Below are positions 1 through 6,824 of a stretch of 13,261 bases of DNA, in pieces; position 1 is the stretch's first letter; every line of letters starts with the position of its first letter. This stretch comes from JAVBLQ01 sp031553435 (GTDB lineage Bacteria; Bacteroidota; Bacteroidia; Bacteroidales; Azobacteroidaceae), in the NCBI GenBank assembly GCA_031553435.1, contig JAVBLQ010000093.1, positions 1 to 13,261 on the forward strand, given 5' to 3'. The notes beneath the pieces were generated by a model. That model saw only the letters and a program-made list of their open reading frames with translations. It was not told the origin of the DNA and ran no database searches. Position numbers and translations under genes: made by a program.

Positions 1-1
1 G

Positions 2-1207
2 TATCTGCCCGAAACAGATTTTTCAGAATGGAAACCCATTAAATTTACTGATTATTGGGAAGATGCAAATGTCGGATTAGATAATTATGATGGTTCTGTT
101 TGGTTCAAAACCACTTTCGATTTACCGGAAAACTTTAAGGATAGTACATTTCATATTTTCCTCAGCTATATTAAAGATTATAATATTACCTGGGTCAATG
201 GTCATCAAATAGGTGAAACTTATGGAAGTAAAAACTGGTCGGATTATTATGCTCCTGCAAAATATTTGAAACCAAAAGATAATGTCCTGGTTGTAAGAGT
301 CTTTAATGTAGAAGGAAAAGGCGGCTTTAATTATCATCCTTTCTGGGAAACACCCATATTAGCCGGCAAATGGGTTTGGAAAGCCGATTATCCGATAGAT
401 TCAAAAACATTTCCCAAACCACAAATTGTCAACATGAATCCGTTCGGAGATCCGGCAGTGATTTACAATGCAATGATTTATCCATTGTTGAATTATTCAT
501 TGACCGGATTTATTTGGTATCAGGGAGAAAGTAATGCCGGACGAGGATATGAATATCGTACGCTTTTCCCGGCGATGATTACAGATTGGAGGAAAAAGTT
601 CAATCAGGGAAATCTTCCGTTTTATTTTGTTCAATTAGCTAATTACGAACAGATTCCGGCAAATCCGGAAAACAGTGATTGGGCAGAATTACGGGAATCT
701 CAAACCGATGCCTTGAAGTTGCCGGATACAGGAATGGCGGTAACCATTGATATTGGTGAAACCGGCGATATTCATCCGAAAAACAAGCAGGAAGTCGGTC
801 GAAGACTGGCATTGCAGGCCCTGAAGAAAACATACAAACTTCCGGTAGAATGCGATGCTCCGATGATGCAACAGGTGATTTTTGAGAAAGACAAAGCAAT
901 TGCTACAATTAGCACATCTTCTCCATTGAGAAAACTGACAGCTGATCAACCAATCAAAGGATTTGCAATAGCAGGAAAAGACAGCGTGTTTTATTGGACT
1001 GATGATGTGGCGATTAAAGGAACTCAAATTATTGTCCGTTCATCCAAAGTACAACAACCGATTGCTATTCGCTATGCTTGGTCGAAAGATCCCGGCACAT
1101 TAAATATTTGTAATGAGGCAGGACTTCCTCTCGCTCCTTTCCGCAGCGATAACTGGAAAGGTATTACAGACAACCGGGTATTTGATCCGGAGATTGTGTA
1201 TTTCTGA
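2..1207 (+). CDS. Sialate O-acetylesterase-like SGNH esterase, 3' part (5' end outside window)
   Basis: The frame is open from base 2, giving 401 residues without a start, so the gene enters from the left. Residues about 8-110 look like the beta-sandwich domain inserted in this family (SVWFKTTFDLP, then WVNGHQIG). The second half of the SGNH hydrolase domain follows, with the block WYQGESN at 172-178, a TDWR motif shortly after, and the catalytic-histidine block D-I-H-P at 256-259, then K-x-E-V-G-R-R-L-A. The nucleophile serine block (GQSNM in relatives) must lie upstream, outside the window. Family members remove O-acetyl groups from sialic acids or from other acetylated sugars, usually in the periplasm. 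The name is often applied broadly, so the real substrate could be an acetylated plant or host glycan. No sialidase, NanA or NanE is visible here to settle it. Family assignment is firm; substrate is inference. Confidence 0.88.
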   Translation, partial: YLPETDFSEWKPIKFTDYWEDANVGLDNYDGSVWFKTTFDLPENFKDSTFHIFLSYIKDYNITWVNGHQIGETYGSKNWSDYYAPAKYLKPKDNVLVVRVFNVEGKGGFNYHPFWETPILAGKWVWKADYPIDSKTFPKPQIVNMNPFGDPAVIYNAMIYPLLNYSLTGFIWYQGESNAGRGYEYRTLFPAMITDWRKKFNQGNLPFYFVQLANYEQIPANPENSDWAELRESQTDALKLPDTGMAVTIDIGETGDIHPKNKQEVGRRLALQALKKTYKLPVECDAPMMQQVIFEKDKAIATISTSSPLRKLTADQPIKGFAIAGKDSVFYWTDDVAIKGTQIIVRSSKVQQPIAIRYAWSKDPGTLNICNEAGLPLAPFRSDNWKGITDNRVFDPEIVYF

Positions 1208-1247
1208 AAAAGAATATTCGACAAAACGTTCTTTGATATTATTATAT

Positions 1248-1260
1248 TGGGTTACACCCA
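1248..1260. promoter_or_regulatory. Candidate operator palindrome upstream of the antitoxin-like gene
   Basis: TGGGT-TAC-ACCCA is a perfect inverted repeat with 5-base half-sites. It is centred about 26 bases upstream of a -7-like box, where the -33 element would be expected. Antitoxins often repress their own promoters through such palindromes, but operator function is inference. A related sequence, GGGTTATACGC at 1669-1679, lies on the far side of the gene inside the terminator stem. Confidence 0.3.
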
Positions 1261-1279
1261 TTCTTTTGATAAAAAATAC

Positions 1280-1287
1280 TATTTTTG
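1280..1287 (+). promoter_or_regulatory. Bacteroidota -7 promoter box for the antitoxin-like gene
   Basis: TATTTTTG matches the Bacteroides -7 consensus TAnnTTTG exactly. It lies 31 bases before the ATG at 1319, so transcription would start near 1293-1295. No clear TTTG -33 element is found at the usual 19-21 base spacing. The box supports the 1319 start, because the in-frame TTG at 1247 lies upstream of the promoter. Confidence 0.45.
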
Positions 1288-1318
1288 TGTGATAGTAATC
1301 AATCAAAAGCAGTGTACT

Positions 1319-1600
1319 ATGAATACAATTAATTTGCAAACGAGAAAATTGAATATAATTGAATATCTTACAGTTATGCAGGATGAAGAAATACTGTCCA
1401 AGATAGAAGCTCTTGTTGAAAAATCTAAAAAATCGCTATTCCATACAACAAAAAGATTTACCAAACAGGATTTGATTGACAGAGCTCAAAAAGCAGAAGC
1501 AGATATTCAAAGCGGAAATATCCAATCACAACATGATTTGGAAATTGAATCCCAATCATTACAGACGTTTTTGATTGCAGAAGAAATCCGCAAAAGATGA
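1319..1600 (+). CDS. Small antitoxin-like protein, no toxin partner visible
   Basis: A 93-residue charged protein. It resembles the short Bacteroidota antitoxin-like proteins found in front of RelE/ParE-type toxins: a start of MNTINLQTRKLNIIEYL, a helix with D-E-E-I-L-S-K-I-E, a variable hinge (SKKSLFHTTKRF), then a helical tail with Q-K-A-E-A-D-I-Q-S-G and H-D-L-E-I-E. In that family the first half tends to be a dimer or DNA-binding helical part and the tail wraps the toxin. The ATG at 1319 is preferred over the TTG at 1247, which lies upstream of a likely promoter. The usual downstream toxin is absent: an ATG overlaps the stop codon (ATGA at 1597-1600) but its frame closes after seven codons, and a terminator follows. 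It could be an orphan antitoxin, a solitary regulator, or the remains of a toxin-antitoxin pair. Family placement is by pattern memory only. Confidence 0.6.
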   Translation: MNTINLQTRKLNIIEYLTVMQDEEILSKIEALVEKSKKSLFHTTKRFTKQDLIDRAQKAEADIQSGNIQSQHDLEIESQSLQTFLIAEEIRKR

Positions 1601-1643
1601 AAGACAATACAAAAAAATAGTAATTTATAATTTACTCATTATA

Positions 1644-1686
1644 AAAGCGTGTAACTTAATATAAAATAGGGTTATACGCTTTTTTA
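1644..1686 (+). terminator. Rho-independent terminator after the antitoxin-like gene
   Basis: AAAGCGTGTAAC (1644-1655) pairs with GTTATACGCTTT (1671-1682) over 12 positions with one G-T wobble. The loop is 15 bases and the T-run reaches 1685. It ends only about 22 bases before the ATG of the next gene, so it may also act as a leader hairpin for that gene if a promoter lies upstream, for example at the TAATTTA-like sequences around 1621-1635. Confidence 0.7.
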
Positions 1687-1708
1687 TTGAATTTAAAACA
1701 AATACATT

Positions 1709-2836
1709 ATGAAGTACAAAAACATATTTCAACTATCATCATTTATTGCCTTATTTCTCTTTTTTTCCTGTCAGCAGTCGAAAAAGCAGGATAATGCAGA
1801 AGCCATACAAATTGACAAAAATGAGGTAACTGTCGACACTCAAATGGTCAAACTATTATTTCCTCCCGGAAAAGACATTCTGACCGGCGGCGATGGAGCT
1901 ATCTCCATTCCGATAGACAGCACCAAAAGCCTTTGGATCTGGGGCGATTCTTTCCTCGGAGAAGTTAAGAATAATCAGAGAGATACAACATCTCACCTGA
2001 TTTTGGGAAATGTTTGGACACTATTGGATGGAAACAAAGCCTCAACCATTTGTGGTGGCACTCCGGAAAATCCGTCATCTTTATTATCTGTTGGAAAAAT
2101 AGATGGAAACCAGGCAATCCTTTGGCCAATGCATGGTTTTATAAAAAACAATATTGTGCATGTTTTTATGTATATCGTTGTGAGAACAGGAGATGGAATC
2201 TGGGATTTCTACTGGCATTCGGGATGGTATTACAGGCTTACTTATCCCGATATGAAACTCATTGACTCCGTTCAATTGGAAGCCCCTTCCAAAAACAATG
2301 TACACTATGGTTTCGGAATATTTGAAGACAAAGGATATTATTATATTTATGGAACAGCCCCCAAAGGATTTGAAGCGCCCGTACATGTGGCAAGAACCCA
2401 ATTGATTGATGATAAATTGCAGAATTGGGAATATTTTGACGGACAAGACTGGAATAAAGACCCGCTGAAAACAAAAGCAATGGAAGGCATTACTGTTCCC
2501 GTTTCCGAACAATTCAGCGTATTCAAACATAAAGATAAATATATTTTGCTTACGCAGGAAAGAGGAATTCGTGTGGACGACATTTACACATTTATTGCCG
2601 ACAAACCCGAAGGGAAATGGTATAATCCTAAAAAAATATATACAACTCCCGAAACAAAACAAGATTCTGCCGTTTGGACTTATTGTGCTATGGCACATCC
2701 TCAATATGATAAAGATGACCGGCTTTTGGTCGGATATTGTGTAAATACACATCATCTGCCGGATTTGTTTAAAAATGTATCTATCTATAGACCACGTTTC
2801 ATCAGAGTTCCTTATGCTTTAATCTTAAACAAATAA
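1709..2836 (+). CDS. Lipoprotein with predicted beta-propeller fold, DUF4185/DUF5005-like (copy A)
   Basis: A 375-residue protein beginning with a lipoprotein signal peptide: a basic start, a hydrophobic stretch 8-19, then L-F-F-S-C with the lipidated cysteine at 21. A short charged linker follows. The body has repeated short beta motifs typical of a propeller: TGGDGAIS (59-66), LWIWGDSFLG (75-84), LGNVWTLL (99-106), NVHYGF (197-202), YYIYGT (211-216), HVAR (226-229), VSEQFSVF (265-272), MAHPQY (328-333) and YRPRF (360-364). The start resembles DUF4185/DUF5005 proteins; some DUF4185 members are endo-D-arabinanases (GH183). D62, D80 and E267 are conserved in the neighbouring paralog and could be active-site acids, which is inference. 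The protein is probably anchored in the outer membrane or periplasm and acts on a glycan. The next gene is a paralog, followed by a sugar transporter. Exact activity is unknown. Confidence 0.72.
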   Translation: MKYKNIFQLSSFIALFLFFSCQQSKKQDNAEAIQIDKNEVTVDTQMVKLLFPPGKDILTGGDGAISIPIDSTKSLWIWGDSFLGEVKNNQRDTTSHLILGNVWTLLDGNKASTICGGTPENPSSLLSVGKIDGNQAILWPMHGFIKNNIVHVFMYIVVRTGDGIWDFYWHSGWYYRLTYPDMKLIDSVQLEAPSKNNVHYGFGIFEDKGYYYIYGTAPKGFEAPVHVARTQLIDDKLQNWEYFDGQDWNKDPLKTKAMEGITVPVSEQFSVFKHKDKYILLTQERGIRVDDIYTFIADKPEGKWYNPKKIYTTPETKQDSAVWTYCAMAHPQYDKDDRLLVGYCVNTHHLPDLFKNVSIYRPRFIRVPYALILNK

Positions 2837-2878
2837 AAAATATTCTACCAAAGAATTATATTGTTCAATGAAAATAAA

Positions 2879-2934
2879 CACGAGGACACAAAGTCTCTTT
2901 TTCAATTCATCTTCGTGACTTTGTGCCTTTGCGT
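2879..2934. repeat. Octamer-phased inverted word array between the two lipoprotein genes
   Basis: Seven contiguous 8-base words cover these 56 bases. Words one and two (CACGAGGA, CACAAAGT) are mirrored by words five to seven (CTTCGTGA, CTTTGTGC, CTTTGCGT) around an AT-rich centre. A perfect 9-base inverted repeat joins 2887-2895 (CACAAAGTC) to 2917-2925. The resulting hairpin lies 17 bases before the ATG of the second lipoprotein. Words of the type GCAAAG/CACAAAG recur as dispersed intergenic repeats in many bacteria, from general knowledge. Function is unknown. Confidence 0.6.
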
Positions 2935-2950
2935 TTAAAATTATTTACTT

Positions 2951-4063
2951 ATGAAATCAAAAACAATTATTTTTTTAACAATCACATGCTGTTTGTTTTC
3001 ATGTAAAGAAAATAAACAACAAGAGATAAAAGAAGAAAAAGCCGGATTCGCCATGTATCCCGGATTTGTTGATATTATCATGCCCGAAAAAGGCGGAGGA
3101 GTAACCGGAGCCGATGGTTCCATTTCGATCGATCTCAAAGACGGCAGAAGCCTTTTTATGTGGGGCGATTGTTTTATTGGTGATGTAATTGACAATAAAC
3201 GACCTGAAAAAACATCTCCGCTAGTCATGGGAAATGTATTCACAGTATTGAAAGGAGATTCCATTCAAACTTATTTCAAAGGAACCCGCGAAAAACCTCA
3301 ATCCTGGTTACAACCAGAAGCAAAAAAAGATACAGTTTGCTGGTACTGGCCCGGACACGGATTTGTAAGAGATGGAATATTACACCTGTTCATGTCCGAA
3401 TTCTATAAATCCAAAGAAAACGATATGTTTGGCTTCACATACATTACCTGCGATTATTTTCGTTTAAATGCCGAAACATTTGAAGTAATTGACAAACAAA
3501 ATTTCCCGGCGGCTAATATCAACGGCGTACATTACGGACATGCAGTGATCGATGATGGTAAATATATTTATAATTATGGAACGCTTGCAGATAGTACAGG
3601 ATTTGCAACCGTACATGTCGCTCGTGCACAAATAGAAAATAACACATTACAAAATTGGGAATATTATACTGGCAATGGATGGTCATTGAATGCGAAAGAA
3701 TCCCAACCACTCGAAGGAATAAAAACATCGGTCTCCGAACAATTCAATATGTTCAAACTCAATGGAAAATATGTTTTGGTTACACAAACAAGAGATCGCG
3801 AAAATCATGTCTTCTCAGCAATTTCCGATACTCCCGAAGGACCGTTTTACAATGAGAAAAAAATATTTTCAGTTACAGAGCCTCTGGAAGAAAAGAAAAT
3901 GATCACTTACAATACAATGGTTCATCCTCAATTTCAGGACAAAGGACGAATCCTGATGTGTTACAATGTCAATTGTCTGGAATTTTTCGATTTATATAAA
4001 GATGCTACACTTTATAAACCCAGATTTTTCTGGATGCCGATCGACCCAATATTGAACAAATAA
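2951..4063 (+). CDS. Lipoprotein with predicted beta-propeller fold, DUF4185/DUF5005-like (copy B)
   Basis: A 370-residue paralog of the gene before it, alignable from end to end. The signal peptide is MKSKTIIFLTITCCLFSC with the lipidated cysteine most likely at 18, followed by a charged K-E-N-K tail that could serve as a surface-export signal. Shared blocks in the same order are TGADGSIS (52-59), LFMWGDCFIG (68-77), MGNVFTVL (93-100), GVHYGH (192-197), YNYGT (207-211), HVAR (222-225), LQNWEYY (233-239), VSEQFNMF (261-268), MVHPQF (323-328) and YKPRF (355-359). D55, D73 and E263 match D62, D80 and E267 of copy A. The main divergence is at about 148-170 (SEFYKSKENDMF against YIVVRTGDGIWD in A), which may alter substrate contact. 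The transporter begins 10 bases later, so these two are almost certainly co-transcribed. Glycoside hydrolase activity is inferred from fold resemblance. Confidence 0.72.
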   Translation: MKSKTIIFLTITCCLFSCKENKQQEIKEEKAGFAMYPGFVDIIMPEKGGGVTGADGSISIDLKDGRSLFMWGDCFIGDVIDNKRPEKTSPLVMGNVFTVLKGDSIQTYFKGTREKPQSWLQPEAKKDTVCWYWPGHGFVRDGILHLFMSEFYKSKENDMFGFTYITCDYFRLNAETFEVIDKQNFPAANINGVHYGHAVIDDGKYIYNYGTLADSTGFATVHVARAQIENNTLQNWEYYTGNGWSLNAKESQPLEGIKTSVSEQFNMFKLNGKYVLVTQTRDRENHVFSAISDTPEGPFYNEKKIFSVTEPLEEKKMITYNTMVHPQFQDKGRILMCYNVNCLEFFDLYKDATLYKPRFFWMPIDPILNK

Positions 4064-4073
4064 AAAATATACT

Positions 4074-5231
4074 ATGACAAAACAACACTCAGTAGCCAAG
4101 CTGCTACCCGTATTATTCGGATTTTTCATTATGGGATTCTGCGACCTGGTAGGAATATCAGTGACTTATGCCAAAGAACAATTTAACTGGTCGGATACGG
4201 AAGCCGGATTTTTACCTTCCATGGTATTTATCTGGTTTTTTATTCTTTCGATTCCTACCGCGATGATTATGAATAAATTAGGAAGAAAGAATACGGTTCT
4301 GATCAGTATGATATTTACTTTCATCGGAATGATTATTCCATTTCTGAAATTTGATGAAATTATTTGCTATGTTGCATTCGGATTTCTGGGAATAGGAAAT
4401 ACCATTTTGCAGGTCTCATTAAATCCGCTTTTGACCAATGTGGTGAAAGGAGATAAGTTGACCAGTAGTCTGACGGCAGGACAATTTATCAAAGCGATTT
4501 CTTCCTTCCTCGGCCCGATTATCGCCGGATATTGTTCGTTACATTTGGGCAGTTGGACAATGATGTTTCCGATTTATGCAGGTGTTACATTGATTTCGAC
4601 TTTATGGTTATTCTTCACCGGAATTCATGAAGAACAAATGAACCAAAAAACATCATCTTTTGGAGAAACTCTTGGATTATTGAAAGATTCAAAAATATTA
4701 CTCCTTTTTCTGGGTATTTTTTGTATTGTAGGATTAGATGTAGGTATGAATACCGTTACGCCAAAATTATTGATGGAACGTGTTGGCTTAGCCAAGGAGG
4801 CCGCCGGATATGGTACCAGTTGGTATTTTGCTGCCCGTACCATCGGAACTTTTTGCGGAACATTTATTTTAGCAATGATGTCTGGAAAAACTTATTTCAG
4901 AATCAATATGCTGATAGCATTGGCTGCAATGATCGGATTATTTTTTCTGCAATCACAAACAATGATTTTGGCAATGGTGTGTATCATTGCATTTACCTGC
5001 TCCAGTATTTTCGCCGTTATTTATGGAATGGCGCTGCAAGCTCATCCGCAAAAAGCCAATGAAATATCCGGGTTGATGATTACGGGAGTGGCCGGTGGAG
5101 CTATTATTCCTCCTTTGATGGGTATTGCTGTTGATACGATTGGTAGTCAGACAGGCTCATTGATCATTATTACAATTTGTATAGTTTACTTGCTATATTG
5201 TTCTCTGGGAATAAGTACATCATCTAAATAA
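4074..5231 (+). CDS. FHS-type MFS sugar transporter
   Basis: A 385-residue, strongly hydrophobic protein with about 12 membrane segments and a hydrophilic loop in the middle (about 185-200). Family signatures are FGFFIMGFCDLVG (15-27) in the first helix, NKLGRKN (67-73) as the MFS loop motif, GNTILQVSLNPL (108-119), SSLTAGQFIKAISSFLGP (131-148) and GVAGGAIIPPLMG (338-350). The last block is typical of the fucose/galactose/glucose:H+ symporter (FHS) group, including FucP and GluP. It should import a monosaccharide or small sugar across the inner membrane with protons. The start is 10 bases after the stop of the second propeller lipoprotein, pointing to co-expression and to uptake of whatever sugar those proteins release. 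The exact sugar cannot be read from the sequence; fucose, a sialic acid-like sugar or arabinose are all possible. Confidence 0.85.
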   Translation: MTKQHSVAKLLPVLFGFFIMGFCDLVGISVTYAKEQFNWSDTEAGFLPSMVFIWFFILSIPTAMIMNKLGRKNTVLISMIFTFIGMIIPFLKFDEIICYVAFGFLGIGNTILQVSLNPLLTNVVKGDKLTSSLTAGQFIKAISSFLGPIIAGYCSLHLGSWTMMFPIYAGVTLISTLWLFFTGIHEEQMNQKTSSFGETLGLLKDSKILLLFLGIFCIVGLDVGMNTVTPKLLMERVGLAKEAAGYGTSWYFAARTIGTFCGTFILAMMSGKTYFRINMLIALAAMIGLFFLQSQTMILAMVCIIAFTCSSIFAVIYGMALQAHPQKANEISGLMITGVAGGAIIPPLMGIAVDTIGSQTGSLIIITICIVYLLYCSLGISTSSK

Positions 5232-5265
5232 GTTTATATTATTTCAAATGTGACCAATGTGAATG

Positions 5266-5290
5266 TTTTGGGTGCATGGTGCACCCAAAA
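5266..5290. repeat. Perfect 11-bp palindrome downstream of the sugar transporter
   Basis: TTTTGGGTGCA (5266-5276) and TGCACCCAAAA (5280-5290) are exact reverse complements around a TGG loop. In RNA this would be a strong hairpin, placed 35 bases after the transporter stop, so it may end or stabilise that transcript. It has no T-run after the stem, so it is not a canonical terminator. As DNA it could be an operator. The outer half-sites TGGGT/ACCCA match those of the palindrome at 1248-1260, with a different spacing. Confidence 0.6.
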
Positions 5291-5342
5291 GTGTTCATAT
5301 CGATTTCAATTTGAATGTTTAAACAGTTTCTGATTTTTTCCC

Positions 5343-5350
5343 TAACTTTA
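5343..5350 (+). promoter_or_regulatory. Weak candidate -7 box for serS
   Basis: TAACTTTA matches seven of eight positions of TAnnTTTG and lies 117 bases before the serS ATG. No TTTG is found at the expected -33 spacing. If real, the word array at 5366-5457 would lie entirely in the serS leader RNA. Confidence 0.22.
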
Positions 5351-5365
5351 CAGCCAATATATTGA

Positions 5366-5457
5366 GTGAAGAACTAAGAGTGAAGAATTAAAATTGACAA
5401 AGTCAATTCTTCATTCCTCACTCTTAGTTCTTCACTTTCAAGTTCTTCACTTTTAAT
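5366..5457. repeat. Heptamer-phased inverted word array upstream of serS
   Basis: Thirteen 7-base words run in phase from 5366, with one extra base near 5443. GTGAAGA occurs twice (5366, 5380) and its complement TCTTCAC twice (5429, 5444). ACTAAGA (5373) is mirrored by TCTTAGT (5422). The left arm 5366-5389 matches the right arm 5405-5435 in reverse complement, except that the right arm contains exactly 7 extra bases. At the centre AATTGAC/GTCAATT forms a 7-bp stem with an AAA loop. The array ends 10 bases before the serS start codon. Confidence 0.7.
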
Positions 5458-5467
5458 TTTAAAGAAT

Positions 5468-6736
5468 ATGTTAACTCTCAAAGTTATTACTGAGAATCCT
5501 GAAGAAGTTATTAACAAGTTGGCTAAAAAGCATTTCGATGCTAAAGAAATTATTTCAAAAGTTATTGAAACAGATAAAAAAAGAAAGAATGCCCAACAAC
5601 AATTGGATAGTAATCTTTCCGAAATAAATACAATGTCCAGGTCGATCGGACAGTGGATGAAAGAAGGGAAAGGAGAGGAAGCCGAAGCTGCCCGTATTCG
5701 CGTAGCCACTATGAAAGAAGGAAATAAACAGTTGGAAACGGAATTGAAAGATGCCGAACAATTGTTGACCGAACTTCTTTGTCAAATCCCCAATCTCCCA
5801 TCTCATCATGTTCCTAAAGGAAAAACAGCAGAAGATAATCTGGTAGAAAAAAGTGGAGGAACAATACCCGAACTTCCGGAAGATGCTTTTCCTCACTGGG
5901 ATTTAGCTAAAAAATATGATTTGATCGATTTTGAACTCGGAGTTAAAATTTCCGGTGCAGGTTTTCCTGTTTATAAAGGAAAGGGCGCCCGTTTGCAAAG
6001 AGCTCTGATCAATTTCTTCTTAGACAATGCAAGAGATGCAGGTTATCTGGAAGTACAACCTCCTTATGTTGTCAACGAAGCATCCGGATACGGAACGGGA
6101 CAATTACCCGATAAAGAAGGACAAATGTATCATTGCGGATTAGACAACCTGTATCTGATCCCGACAGCCGAAGTTCCGGTAACCAATATTTACAGGGATG
6201 TGATTTTGGAAGAAAAAGATCTTCCTATTAAGAATACAGCCTATTCTGCTTGTTTTCGTCGCGAAGCAGGTTCTTACGGAAAAGACGTAAGAGGATTAAA
6301 CCGTCTGCACCAATTCGATAAAGTAGAAATCGTAAGGATCGACACCCCCGAACATTCTTACGAATCATTGAAAGAAATGGTTGATTATGTGCAATCTCTG
6401 GTTGAAAAACTGGAATTACCCTGGAGAATACTTCGTTTATGTGGAGGTGATATGAGTTTCACATCGGCATTGACTTTCGATTTCGAAGTTTTTTCCGCAG
6501 CACAAAAACGCTGGTTGGAAGTAAGTTCTGTTTCAAACTTCGAAAGTTATCAGGCCAACCGCTTGAAATGCAGATATAGAAATAATGATAAGAAAACGCA
6601 ACTTTGCCACACTCTCAATGGTAGCGCTTTGGCCTTGCCACGCATTGTTGCAGCTTTGCTTGAAAATAATCAAACACCGGAAGGAATCAGGATTCCTAAA
6701 GCTTTGGTTCCTTATTGTGGATTTGAAATGATATAA
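5468..6736 (+). CDS. serS: Seryl-tRNA synthetase
   Basis: The 422-residue length is usual for bacterial SerRS. The N-terminal part (1-105) is the long antiparallel coiled coil that binds the tRNA-Ser variable arm, seen as charged heptads such as AEAARIRVATMKEG. It is followed by the conserved QIPNLPSHHVP segment (106-116). The class II catalytic domain has TAEVP (233-237) for serine recognition, motif 2 in ACFRREAGSYGKDVRGL (261-277) with the FDKVE tail (283-287), and motif 3 in NGSALALPRIVAALLEN (384-400). The enzyme charges tRNA-Ser and tRNA-Sec with serine in the cytoplasm. All key residues I can check are present. It appears to be transcribed alone, with its own long leader (5232-5467); a repeat array separates it from the helicase downstream. 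The start MLTLKVITEN matches the family. Confidence 0.97.
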   Translation: MLTLKVITENPEEVINKLAKKHFDAKEIISKVIETDKKRKNAQQQLDSNLSEINTMSRSIGQWMKEGKGEEAEAARIRVATMKEGNKQLETELKDAEQLLTELLCQIPNLPSHHVPKGKTAEDNLVEKSGGTIPELPEDAFPHWDLAKKYDLIDFELGVKISGAGFPVYKGKGARLQRALINFFLDNARDAGYLEVQPPYVVNEASGYGTGQLPDKEGQMYHCGLDNLYLIPTAEVPVTNIYRDVILEEKDLPIKNTAYSACFRREAGSYGKDVRGLNRLHQFDKVEIVRIDTPEHSYESLKEMVDYVQSLVEKLELPWRILRLCGGDMSFTSALTFDFEVFSAAQKRWLEVSSVSNFESYQANRLKCRYRNNDKKTQLCHTLNGSALALPRIVAALLENNQTPEGIRIPKALVPYCGFEMI

Positions 6737-6737
6737 A

Positions 6738-6817
6738 ATATGCCAATGAATTAATATGCCAATATTCCAATGAAAAATAGGTACAAACCAATTGGCATAT
6801 TGACTTATTGGCATATT
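6738..6817. repeat. Octamer-phased inverted word array between serS and the helicase gene
   Basis: Ten contiguous 8-base words fill exactly 80 bases. ATATGCCA occurs at 6738 and 6754. GGCATATT, of which seven bases are complementary to it, occurs at 6794 and 6810, with the same 16-base spacing. The reverse complement of 6791-6818 matches 6736-6763 except for one five-base block and the end base. The array begins two bases after the serS stop codon and ends seven bases before the helicase ATG. No T-run follows the stem, so it is not a standard terminator. Confidence 0.72.
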
Positions 6818-6824
6818 TAGAATT

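Noticed and set aside
1208..1245. Possible terminator (AAAGAA paired with TTCTTT) after the esterase
   Set aside because: Only six AT-rich pairs around a long loop and no T-run on the plus strand.
1247..1318. TTG start extending the antitoxin-like protein by 24 residues
   Set aside because: The extension lies upstream of and across the likely -7 box (1280-1287) and overlaps the palindrome; the ATG at 1319 begins the family-like sequence.
2084..2755. A 223-codon open frame on the minus strand
   Set aside because: It lies entirely opposite the first propeller lipoprotein, is rich in I, F, C and H with no recognisable motif, and is a shadow of that gene.
5366..5467. T-box or other amino-acid-sensing leader for serS
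   Set aside because: No T-box consensus sequence or antiterminator pairing is visible, T-boxes are mainly Firmicutes elements, and the structure is explained by the heptamer array.
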